Shown here: piece after piece, positions 1 through 5,120 of the stretch
Numbering within the stretch: the stretch's first letter is position 1
How the letters are laid out: every line of letters begins with the position of its first letter
Assembly: GCA_946626785.1 (NCBI GenBank)
Contig: CAMOUY010000076.1
Location: 1-10,758 of the forward strand
Length of the DNA stretch: 10,758 bases
Direction: 5' to 3'
Source: UBA9732 sp003456855
GTDB lineage: Bacteria > Spirochaetota > Spirochaetia > Sphaerochaetales > Sphaerochaetaceae
Position numbers and translations under genes: made by a program
The notes under the pieces: model-generated
Databases searched by the model: none
What the model was told of the DNA's origin: nothing
What the model saw: the letters and a program-made list of their open reading frames with translations, nothing else

Positions 1-2
1 TC

Positions 3-89
3 GGGGACAAGTGGTACAAGAGCAGGAAGAAATTCCTTGAAGCATTGGAGAAGGTCCCTGCAGTGGTAGAGGGTAACGAAAAAGACTGA
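3..89 (+). CDS. C-terminal end of an unidentified phage protein (partial)
   Basis: Only the last 28 codons lie in the window. The reading frame is open from base 3 and ends at TGA 87-89. The visible residues begin GDKWYKSRKKFLEALEKVP and end in a charged tail, EGNEKD. The stretch is rich in Lys and Glu and would form a helix, with no recognisable motif, so I assign no function. The frame is judged real because its codon use (AAG, GAG, GTC) matches the genes that follow and because the next gene starts one base after the stop, as elsewhere in this cluster. The true start is upstream of the window. Confidence 0.6.
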   Translation, partial: GDKWYKSRKKFLEALEKVPAVVEGNEKD

Positions 90-102
90 AATGATATTTC
101 CA
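88..102 (+). repeat. First copy of the 15-base repeat GAAATGATATTTCCA
   Basis: Identical to 5107-5121. It spans the stop of the first partial gene and the ATG of the sigma-2-like gene, and keeps five-base inverted arms (GAAAT/ATTTC). In both places it contains an ATG followed by ATATTTCCA, read as Met-Ile-Phe-Pro in the sigma-like gene. Confidence 0.35.
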
Positions 103-450
103 GGTGTGACTAAGGATATGATCATAGAGACTCTGGCAAAGGAGAGGAGGGTAGAAACTCTTGTAGAGAACATTGCCCACTGCTCCCTCAATGCCGACCT
201 CAAGGATCTCTGCCAAATGGTCTACCTTGTCCTCCTAGAATACGATGAATCAAAACTGCAGGATCTGTGGCAGAACAACGAGATGAACTTCTTCCTTGCG
301 AGGATAATCATCAACCAGTACAGGTCAAGCAACTCCCCTTTCCATTCCGTCTTCCGCAAGTTCAGGGAACGGAGCATATCCATGGGAGTGGGAGCGGATA
401 TAAACGACAACACACTTAATGCAGTCATCAAAAATGTCAACGGAAAATGA
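91..450 (+). CDS. Sigma-70 region 2-like protein (possible half of a split sigma factor)
   Basis: A 119-residue soluble protein. Residues about 35-92 resemble conserved region 2 of small sigma-70/ECF sigma factors: DLKDLCQMVYLVLLEYD matches the 'DLxQexflxll' helix, and FFLARIIINQYRSSNSPF matches the following 'f..wl.rIa.Nq.rs' helix. Region 2 normally binds the core polymerase clamp and the -10 promoter element. Sigma-like proteins with this NQxxSxxSPF signature are, from memory, common in Bacteroidota phages, usually with a region 4 helix-turn-helix on the same chain. Here the chain ends without region 4, which instead lies in the next, overlapping gene. The start is ATG 91, one base after the previous stop, with no Shine-Dalgarno. 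The sigma assignment is by motif memory; a core-binding regulator without promoter recognition is possible. Confidence 0.55.
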   Translation: MIFPGVTKDMIIETLAKERRVETLVENIAHCSLNADLKDLCQMVYLVLLEYDESKLQDLWQNNEMNFFLARIIINQYRSSNSPFHSVFRKFRERSISMGVGADINDNTLNAVIKNVNGK

Positions 451-721
451 GGTGGTGAAGGAGTTCCGGAAGATCAAGCAGGAGTATGCATGGAATCCGG
501 ACATCATGAATCCTGATGACCCGAGGGTCGCCAGGCTGAAGGAGATCATCGAAACCAAGTTGTCGCAGGTGGACAGGACGATCATCCTCCTGTATTGTGA
601 CTGCCTGTCCTACCGGAAACTGGGGAAGAAGATGCGACTCTCCCACATGACCATCCGGAGGGAAGTGATGAGAATCAAGAAAATCATATTGGAGGAATAC
701 AACAATGGGAATATACATTGA
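434..721 (+). CDS. Sigma-70 region 4-like helix-turn-helix protein
   Basis: A 95-residue protein whose residues about 43-88 look like sigma region 4: LSQVDRTIILLYCDCLSY, then RKLGKKMRLSHMTIRREVMR, then IKKIILEEY. This is the 'L...dR.iilLy...lsyreigk.l.lS..tvr..v.rik' pattern whose helix-turn-helix contacts the -35 element. Residues 1-40 are charged and helical. It has no region 2, which the gene just upstream appears to supply; the two overlap by 17 bases in different frames, suggesting coupled translation. ATG 434 is preferred because it is preceded by an A-rich run. ATG 419 is in frame and would add five residues, with a larger overlap. It could instead be a stand-alone DNA-binding transcription factor. 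Confidence 0.6.
   Translation: MSTENEVVKEFRKIKQEYAWNPDIMNPDDPRVARLKEIIETKLSQVDRTIILLYCDCLSYRKLGKKMRLSHMTIRREVMRIKKIILEEYNNGNIH
691..695 (+). promoter_or_regulatory. Shine-Dalgarno-like GGAGG
   Basis: GGAGG lies nine bases before ATG 705, inside the end of the sigma-4-like gene. Spacing and sequence fit a ribosome binding site for the membrane protein gene and support that start. It also encodes Leu-Glu-Glu in the upstream gene, so chance is possible. Confidence 0.4.
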
Positions 722-1022
722 CCTTCTGATGGTGGCAGCGGTCACCGTCTACATAGTTGACATCTCCGGATTCACCGAATCGTGGCGGAGCGGGTGTGCA
801 AGATGGTTGCACATCAAGAACCTCAGACCCCTCCCTCCCTTCGACTGCGGAGTGTGCATGACATGGTGGGTATGTCTCATCTATGCCCTGTGTGCACACC
901 AGTTCAACATCGGCACCATCGCATTCTCTGCACTGATGTCACTCCTCTCAAATCCACTCGGGACGATGATGATATTTATAAGAGAGTGGGTCAATCACCT
1001 GCTCAACAAGATGATGCCATGA
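705..1022 (+). CDS. Small conserved phage membrane protein with CxxC
   Basis: A 105-residue hydrophobic protein with about three membrane segments: residues 3-20 (IYIDLLMVAAVTVYIVDI), about 52-66 and about 70-93. Between the first two lies a hydrophilic section (SGFTESWRSG...LRPLPPFDCGVC) ending in the cysteine pair C48/C51 followed by TWW. The Pro-Phe-x-Cys-x-x-Cys-x-x-Trp-Trp arrangement recalls small membrane proteins of the DUF1360 type, and I recall near-identical DISGFTESWR...DCG.CMTWW proteins in Bacteroidota prophages. Function is unknown; the cysteines could bind a metal or form a disulphide. It overlaps the previous gene by 17 bases and the next by 4 (ATGA), so it is part of one transcript. 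Nothing marks it as holin or superinfection exclusion, though either is possible. Confidence 0.75.
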   Translation: MGIYIDLLMVAAVTVYIVDISGFTESWRSGCARWLHIKNLRPLPPFDCGVCMTWWVCLIYALCAHQFNIGTIAFSALMSLLSNPLGTMMIFIREWVNHLLNKMMP

Positions 1023-1552
1023 TAAACGAGTCGCAGATCAGGGACATGCCGTTCGCAGACAAGGTCGAATTGTTGCGAATCCTGAAAAGAGTGGTCCGGA
1101 AAGAGAAGTCCGAAGATAAGGAGGTAGTCAAGAGGGCGAAGGTCCTCATGGGCTATCTGCAGGAATCTCTCGGATGGAACGGGATAAACACCAAATCGAG
1201 AGAGGTCCATCTTGTATGGGCGAGGACTATGTTGGCGACACAGCTGATTGATGAGGGATATCATCCGGCTGAAATCGGGGAGGCCCTAGGCAAGACCCAT
1301 GCAGCGGTTTATCACTACAAAGACAAGATGCGGGATGTCTTCGACCTTCCGGAGGTCTTCTCTGACATCATCGAGCAATGGAACAAATTCCAATCAACCA
1401 TCAAGAAATATGACATTCAGCGAAGAACAAATTCTGATCCTGTCCCAATGGGAGGAGAACTTCCGGACAGCGATCAAGGCCAAATGGGCGAGGAATCCGG
1501 GCAGGACAGCCCTCAAGACAATCTGGGAAATATTCACCAAGGCAACCGGTGA
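1019..1552 (+). CDS. DnaA domain IV-like helix-turn-helix protein
   Basis: A 177-residue protein starting at ATG 1019, which overlaps the previous stop as ATGA. Residues 59-103 (KSREVHLVWARTMLATQLID, then GYHPAEIGEALGKTHAAVYHY) resemble the C-terminal DNA-binding domain of DnaA: an 'R.revv.aR.ia..L' helix, a turn, then 'IG..lgk.HaaVyHy', equivalent to the DnaA 'DHSTV' signature. The AAA+ ATPase domain is absent, so it would bind DNA but not initiate replication alone. Residues 10-50 are charged and helical. The last 47 residues (from 131) are read out of frame through the start of the next gene, and this Gln/Gly/Asp/Ser-rich tail looks like a shadow sequence rather than a folded domain. An in-frame open stretch upstream to 782 exists, but it overlaps the membrane protein and is not used. 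Confidence 0.65.
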   Translation: MINESQIRDMPFADKVELLRILKRVVRKEKSEDKEVVKRAKVLMGYLQESLGWNGINTKSREVHLVWARTMLATQLIDEGYHPAEIGEALGKTHAAVYHYKDKMRDVFDLPEVFSDIIEQWNKFQSTIKKYDIQRRTNSDPVPMGGELPDSDQGQMGEESGQDSPQDNLGNIHQGNR

Positions 1553-1721
1553 TTCCCGGAGATTCAACGACAACTGCTCACACTGCATCCTCAGTCTCCT
1601 GCATGATTGCGGGGAGAAGTACTACAAGGATGTGGAAGAGATGGCGAAGAAGGAAGTTGCCGTCTCCGAGGCTCCCGCCAAGCCGGTGAGGAAGGCGGTC
1701 AAAACCAAGAAAGGAAAATGA
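1410..1721 (+). CDS. Small conserved phage protein with a basic Ala/Lys tail
   Basis: A 103-residue protein of unknown function. ATG 1410 is chosen because the residues after it (MTFSEEQILILSQWEENFRT) have normal codon use and helical pattern, while the in-frame residues before it (Ser/Arg/Asn-rich) look like a shadow of the upstream gene. Residues 4-45 form an amphipathic helix region; residues 53-72 contain NDNCSHCILSLLHDCG with Cys 56, 59 and 67. The end (residues about 84-103) is a disordered Val/Ala/Pro/Lys tail finishing KTKKGK, histone-tail-like and probably able to contact nucleic acid. The proteins I recall with this 'CSxCI..LL...G..Y' pattern are uncharacterised Bacteroidota phage proteins. 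It overlaps the previous gene by 143 bases and the next by 4. Confidence 0.7.
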   Translation: MTFSEEQILILSQWEENFRTAIKAKWARNPGRTALKTIWEIFTKATGDSRRFNDNCSHCILSLLHDCGEKYYKDVEEMAKKEVAVSEAPAKPVRKAVKTKKGK

Positions 1722-2155
1722 TCTACGATCTGAGAACGGAAAGAGGATACAAGGGATTCGTGGCAAGGTGCAAGCAGATGCTCCTGAAGAGGGAAGTTGT
1801 CGAGCTGACCAGGAAGGAGATCCGGACGAAGAGCCAGAACAACTACCTGCACCTTCTTCTCGGTGTGGTTGCCATGGACACCGGCAACACTCTCGAATAC
1901 TGCAAGGAGTGGTATTTCAAGAGACTTGTGAATCCGGATCTGTTCATCACCCAGAAGGTGGACAGGTACATGGGGAAGGTGGAGACGATAAGGTCATCCG
2001 CTGACCTCACCAAGGAAGAGATGTCCATGGCAATTGACCGGTTCAAGCGGTGGGGCTCGGAGAACGGGTTCTACATGCCCAATCCGGATGACGAATCCCT
2101 GCTCAAGGACATAGCAATAGAAATGGCGAGAAGCCAAGCATACATAGGAGGATAA
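1718..2155 (+). CDS. NinB-like recombination protein
   Basis: A 145-residue soluble protein. Residues 36-68 (RTKSQNNYLHLLLG, then GNTLEYCKEWYFK) follow the NinB pattern 'R(S/T)..QN..lh..L..ia...G..l....WK..f'. Residues 91-119 (IRSSADLTKEEMSMAIDRF..WGSENGFYMP) match the NinB C-terminal 'rStskLt..eMs.lie.i..wgae.Gv..p' section. In lambda NinB (Orf) binds single-stranded DNA and SSB and assists RecBCD/RecF-type recombination, replacing RecFOR functions. The position just before the terminase genes suits a role in preparing concatemers for packaging. The start ATG 1718 overlaps the preceding TGA as ATGA; an internal AAGGA lies just upstream. The NinB call rests on remembered motif spacing, not an alignment. 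Confidence 0.55.
   Translation: MIYDLRTERGYKGFVARCKQMLLKREVVELTRKEIRTKSQNNYLHLLLGVVAMDTGNTLEYCKEWYFKRLVNPDLFITQKVDRYMGKVETIRSSADLTKEEMSMAIDRFKRWGSENGFYMPNPDDESLLKDIAIEMARSQAYIGG
2146..2151 (+). promoter_or_regulatory. Strong Shine-Dalgarno AGGAGG
   Basis: A perfect AGGAGG lies seven bases before ATG 2159, across the last codons of the NinB-like gene. It fixes the start of the terminase small subunit gene. Such complete motifs are uncommon before genes in Bacteroidota. Confidence 0.55.
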
Positions 2156-2158
2156 GAT

Positions 2159-2569
2159 ATGGTTACCGACAAGCAGAGAGCGAACCTCATACCCGCCAAG
2201 AAGGGCGAGGTCCGCAACCCGAGAGGGAAACCCAAGAAACTCTCCACAGCCATCAAGGGACTTCCCACCGACATGCAGGAGAAGGTCTATGCGACACTGG
2301 CCTTCGCCCTGACATTGCCGGACATGAAGTCAGCGAAGGAGTATCTGGACAAGGAGTCCGGTGAGCTGGGTCAATACGGATTCGTCCTGCAGATTGCACT
2401 GAAGCAACTCTGCAAGGAGGGATGGGGATGGAGTGCAATGATGGACATCCTCGACAGGCTCTACGGCAAACCGAGGATCTCCGCTGAGGTCTCCCATTCC
2501 GGTGGTATCACTCTCAACATCTCCACCGATGAGGAGACGAAGGACATGATTGAAGGAGGACTCGGATAA
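2159..2569 (+). CDS. Probable terminase small subunit (DUF5681-like N-terminus)
   Basis: A 136-residue protein directly upstream of, and overlapping by one base (TAATG), the terminase large subunit. That position is the main reason to call it the small subunit, which would recognise the packaging site and load the large subunit. Residues 10-28 (LIPAKKGEVRNPRGKPKK) match the 'KGqsGNPkGRPkg' opening of DUF5681-type phage proteins, a basic, probably DNA-contacting arm. Residues about 38-104 are helical, ending in WSAMMDILDRLYGKPR, a motif typical of the same group. The tail (about 105-136) has a short beta-like segment (GGITLNISTDEE) and an acidic end. It has an AGGAGG site seven bases upstream. 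No classical terminase helix-turn-helix is obvious, so the role is inferred from context. Confidence 0.6.
   Translation: MVTDKQRANLIPAKKGEVRNPRGKPKKLSTAIKGLPTDMQEKVYATLAFALTLPDMKSAKEYLDKESGELGQYGFVLQIALKQLCKEGWGWSAMMDILDRLYGKPRISAEVSHSGGITLNISTDEETKDMIEGGLG
2554..2559 (+). promoter_or_regulatory. Shine-Dalgarno AGGAGG for the terminase large subunit
   Basis: AGGAGG sits nine bases before ATG 2569, inside the end of the small subunit gene. With the TAATG stop-start overlap it suggests tight translational coupling of the two terminase subunits. Confidence 0.5.
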
Positions 2570-3801
2570 TGCGTTTGACGAAGGTCGGGAGGAAGACGAT
2601 CGCTGCCTGGAAAAGACATCCCAGGTACATCTCGTCATGCGGTGGGACAAGGTCATCGAAGACCTATTCCATCCTTCAGACCTTCATCATCGCATTGGTG
2701 GAAGAGGTCAACACCTTCCGCAAACCCACAATCAACTCGGTGGTCTCCGAATCCATGCCTCACCTGCAGCGAGGCGCAATCCGAGACTTCAAGCAGATCA
2801 TGGAGGTGGAGAACCTATGGGAGGACTCCCGATGGAACGAGACACAGCACACATATACCTGGGCGAACGGGTCAATCCTTGAGTTCTTCTCGGTGGACAA
2901 TGCCGGAAAGGTGCATGGCTCTGCCCGAGACAGGCTCTTCATAAACGAGTCGCAGAACATCCCCTACGACATCGCAAGGCAGCTGTTCGTGAGGACACGT
3001 GGTCTCATAATATGCGACTACAACCCGACCCATTCCTTCTGGCTGAACGAAATCGTGGAAGCCAGGCCCAACTGCATCACCCTCCATTCCACCTTCAGGG
3101 ACAACGAATACCTCACTCCCGAACAGGTGCAGGAAATCATCGATGCCGGTGCCAATGATCCGAACTGGGCCAAGGTCTACATTGACGGAGAAATCGGAAC
3201 CCTTGACGGACTGATCTACGACTTCAAACTCATCGATTCCCTTCCCGAGAAGACCGAGATGGACCATCTTGTGGAAATACAGGGGTTGGACTTCGGATTC
3301 ACGAATGATCCTACGGCAAGAGTCCAGGTAATAGCAGATCCGAGGAAGAAGATCCTGTGGGTGAGACAAAGGTGCTACCGGACACACATGCAGAACCGGC
3401 ACATCATCGATGACCTGAAGGAGGACGGAGTCAACAGGAGGACGGAGATATATGCCGATTGTGCAGAGCCGAAATCCATTGCCGACATCAGCGAAGCCGG
3501 ATACAACGTGATCCCCTGTGACAAGGGAGCACCGGTCAAGTCGGACAAACTCAAGTTCCAACTGCAATGGATGCAGGGGTGGACTCTCTATGTCACGAAG
3601 GATTCCATTGACCTCATCAGGGAACTGAGGAATTATGTATGGGCAAAGGACAAGGATGGTAATCCACTCAATGAGCCAATAGACAAGTTCAACCACCTCC
3701 TGGATGCATTGAGATATGCGGTTTGGACAAGGTTTGGACAAAGGGCAGGATACGGACAATATTCAATTTCATTCAGCAATTCAAGATATGGACATAATTG
3801 A
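2569..3801 (+). CDS. terL: Terminase large subunit (packaging ATPase and nuclease)
   Basis: A 410-residue protein that drives DNA into the procapsid and cuts the concatemer. ATPase domain, about residues 1-200: the P-loop is GGTRSSKT (residues 25-32, Lys31), with Ser where Gly usually precedes Lys; the Walker B-like strand is RLFINE with catalytic Glu127; a coupling motif follows (LIICDYNPTHSFW, about 145-157). Nuclease domain, about 225-400, RNase H-like: acidic residues Asp241 (LDFGFTNDPTA), Asp297 (IYADCAEPKSI) and Asp379 (FNHLLDALRYAVW) form the expected metal-binding triad. Length and motif order are those of Terminase_3/Terminase_6C-type subunits. It is complete, starts at ATG 2569 overlapping the small subunit stop, and overlaps the tail chaperone gene by 14 bases. 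The pattern of motifs is closest to Bacteroidota phage terminases I recall. Confidence 0.95.
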   Translation: MRLTKVGRKTIAAWKRHPRYISSCGGTRSSKTYSILQTFIIALVEEVNTFRKPTINSVVSESMPHLQRGAIRDFKQIMEVENLWEDSRWNETQHTYTWANGSILEFFSVDNAGKVHGSARDRLFINESQNIPYDIARQLFVRTRGLIICDYNPTHSFWLNEIVEARPNCITLHSTFRDNEYLTPEQVQEIIDAGANDPNWAKVYIDGEIGTLDGLIYDFKLIDSLPEKTEMDHLVEIQGLDFGFTNDPTARVQVIADPRKKILWVRQRCYRTHMQNRHIIDDLKEDGVNRRTEIYADCAEPKSIADISEAGYNVIPCDKGAPVKSDKLKFQLQWMQGWTLYVTKDSIDLIRELRNYVWAKDKDGNPLNEPIDKFNHLLDALRYAVWTRFGQRAGYGQYSISFSNSRYGHN

Positions 3802-4420
3802 TTCATACAACCGGCTTCCCATCGGGAAGTACCAGGAAATACTCGAGGTCACGCACAACGAATCCCTCGAGGAGATAGACAAGCAGACACAGATCCTTTC
3901 AATCCTCACAGGCGTGGCGGAGGAGGAGATACTCCATCTCCCGATCGGGGAATACAAGGAACTTGTGGCGAAGGCAGCATTCCTTGAGCCGGAAAACATC
4001 ACCTATCATCAGGTCCCGAAGAAGTACATCCTCGGAGGGATGGAGCTGTATCCGGTGAGGGATTTCCGGAGACTTGAGACTGCCCAGTACATAGATTTCC
4101 AGACCTATGCACAGGACCTTGACAAGTACCTTGTGGAGTATCTGTCCGTCATCCTCGTTCCGAAGGGACACCGGTACAACGAAGGATACGACATCATTGA
4201 GGTGCAGAAGGCGATCAGGGAGGAGATGCCGATATCGGACGGAGTGTCGCTGGTCGCTTTTTTTTTGACCTTGTTTCGCAAATCAATAGCCTCTTCCCTG
4301 AACTACTCCAGAAAGGAAGCGAAGGGGATCAAGGACAGGAGGAAGAGGGAGAAGGTGATGGAGGAGATCCGGGCACAGGAGACCCTTTTGGGGATAAGTG
4401 GGGATGGATCGCAAATGTAG
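3788..4420 (+). CDS. Tail assembly chaperone, short (G-like) product
   Basis: A 210-residue protein in the un-shifted frame. Residues 5-65 have the look of phage tail chaperones: two similar 'LPIGKYQEIL' and 'LPIGEYKELV' segments (10-19 and 51-60) around SILTGVAEEEIL. Residues 80-130 (GGMELYPVRDFRRLETAQYIDF) and 131-157 (GHRYNEGYDI..VQKAIREEMPISDGVSLVAFF) continue the fold. The end (161-205) is a basic Lys/Arg-rich helix. By analogy with lambda gpG, it would keep the tape measure protein soluble while the tail tube forms. ATG 3788 is chosen because the residues before it are shadow of terL; it overlaps terL by 14 bases. A run of nine T at residues 157-160 allows a -1 shift into a second frame, giving a longer G-T-like product. 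Confidence 0.65.
   Translation: MDIIDSYNRLPIGKYQEILEVTHNESLEEIDKQTQILSILTGVAEEEILHLPIGEYKELVAKAAFLEPENITYHQVPKKYILGGMELYPVRDFRRLETAQYIDFQTYAQDLDKYLVEYLSVILVPKGHRYNEGYDIIEVQKAIREEMPISDGVSLVAFFLTLFRKSIASSLNYSRKEAKGIKDRRKREKVMEEIRAQETLLGISGDGSQM
4258..4267 (+). promoter_or_regulatory. T9 slippery run, putative programmed -1 frameshift site
   Basis: Nine T in a row followed by G, read in frame 0 as gcT TTT TTT TTG (Ala-Phe-Phe-Leu). It contains both T-TTT-TTT and T-TTT-TTG heptamers, each of the X-XXY-YYZ slippery form. A -1 slip moves translation into the frame open from here to TGA 4561-4563. A GGAG lies at 4241-4244, about 13 bases upstream, where an internal Shine-Dalgarno could stimulate slipping. 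I see no clear hairpin just downstream. RNA polymerase slippage on the homopolymer would give the same result. Confidence 0.65.
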
Positions 4421-4563
4421 ATGCAGCCTCCGAGACCTACAGGTGTTCGTGGGATGAGGTCATGAGGTGGACCGCAATAGAATTCCTCAACATCCTGTCA
4501 TACCGGAAGGACAAGAGCGAGAAGGAGAAGAGGGATATCGAACAATGGAAAAAGACACACTGA
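4267..4563 (+). CDS. Frameshift extension of the tail chaperone (T-like domain)
   Basis: A 98-residue frame reached only by a -1 slip at the T9 run; with residues 1-160 of the upstream protein it makes a product of about 258 residues. It has no suitable start of its own. It opens with DLVSQINSLFPELLQKG, then a Gly/Glu/Asp/Gln-rich linker (about 45 residues into the extension), then a compact domain: DKWGWIANVDAASETYRCSW, EVMRWTAIEFLNILSYRKDK and a charged helical end. This is the shape of lambda T domains, which bind the tube protein or tape measure C-terminus. It shares bases 4267-4420 with the short product in another frame. It also fills what would otherwise be a 144-base gap before the next gene, whose ATG lies two bases after its stop. 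Confidence 0.65.
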   Translation, partial: DLVSQINSLFPELLQKGSEGDQGQEEEGEGDGGDPGTGDPFGDKWGWIANVDAASETYRCSWDEVMRWTAIEFLNILSYRKDKSEKEKRDIEQWKKTH

Positions 4564-4564
4564 C

Positions 4565-5083
4565 ATGGCTGAACTGGTAGAATTTGCGGAACTGCAGCAG
4601 GTCCTGCAGGACCTTGCCAACGACATAAGGGACAACTACAAGGAGCACCTTGAATTCAACGACCGGTACACCAGGGAACACAAACTCATCGACTCGGTCA
4701 AGACACAGGTGGTGGTTGGAGACAGGGCCTTCGAGATAACGATGACCCTGCAGGACTACTGGAAGTATGTGGAGGAAGGTGTGCAGGGAGCCAGGAACAT
4801 GACCTCTCCCTACAGGAATCCGGGGTGGAAGGCTTTCCCTCACATCATGAGGTGGATCGACATCAAGCCGGTCATTCCCCGTCCCATGGCAAACGGGAAG
4901 ATCCCCACTCCGAAACAACTGGGATACCTCATCACAAGGTCCATCGTCAACAACGGAACACAGGGCTCCCATGACCTGCAGAAGGTCAAGGACGGAGTCA
5001 TCCCATGGTACAGGGAGAAGATTGAAGCAGCCCTGGGGCATGACATGGAATGGTACATCCGGAAACTGATCGCTGAGGAATAG
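4565..5083 (+). CDS. HK97 gp10-like tail completion (neck) protein
   Basis: A 172-residue protein. Residues 5-45 form a helix with the typical opening of this family (LQDLANDIRDNYKEHL, then LIDSVKT). Residues 46-72 are beta-like, ending in LQDYWKYVEEG, the 'Y..yvE.Gt' signature of HK97 gp10-like proteins, and are followed by FPHIMRWIDIKPVIPRP (91-107) and a C-terminal helix pair (QLGYLITRSIVNNGTQGS, then DGVIPWYREKIEAAL). Such proteins cap the tail tube and join it to the head connector. The start is ATG 4565, two bases after the frameshift extension ends. The neighbouring portal and head genes expected of a neck protein are not in this window. The family call is by signature and length. Confidence 0.6.
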   Translation: MAELVEFAELQQVLQDLANDIRDNYKEHLEFNDRYTREHKLIDSVKTQVVVGDRAFEITMTLQDYWKYVEEGVQGARNMTSPYRNPGWKAFPHIMRWIDIKPVIPRPMANGKIPTPKQLGYLITRSIVNNGTQGSHDLQKVKDGVIPWYREKIEAALGHDMEWYIRKLIAEE

Positions 5084-5105
5084 GGCTTGATATACGGCCC
5101 GAGGG

Positions 5106-5120
5106 GGAAATGATATTTCC
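5106..5120 (+). promoter_or_regulatory. Inverted repeat GGAAAT-gat-ATTTCC in the largest gap
   Basis: Perfect six-base arms around a three-base centre, placed 15 bases before ATG 5136 in the 52-base gap between the neck gene and the tail gene. The core GAAATGATATTTCCA (5107-5121) is repeated exactly at 88-102. This could be an operator or a small RNA hairpin; I see no convincing promoter boxes around it. Chance is possible. Confidence 0.3.

Noticed and set aside
782..1018. An in-frame extension of the DnaA-IV-like gene upstream to ATG 782
   Set aside because: It overlaps most of the conserved membrane protein, and its residues (His/Pro/Thr-rich) look like shadow; ATG 1019 makes a normal ATGA junction.
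2872..3759. A 295-residue open frame on the - strand opposite terL
   Set aside because: It is the shadow of a strongly supported terminase with all motifs intact; the antisense translation has no recognisable motif and no independent start signal.
3716..3787. An in-frame upstream start for the tail chaperone at ATG 3716
   Set aside because: The added 24 residues lie within the conserved terL end and do not look like coding sequence; ATG 3788 gives a short overlap.
4230..4239. Ten-base palindrome CCGATATCGG just before the T9 run as a frameshift hairpin
   Set aside because: It has no loop and lies upstream of the slip site, so it cannot act as the usual downstream stimulatory structure.
5087..5119. 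TTGATA and TATTTC as a possible promoter before the 339-residue tail gene
   Set aside because: The spacing is 21 bases, too long for a sigma-70 type promoter, and the Bacteroidota TAnnTTTG box is not present.
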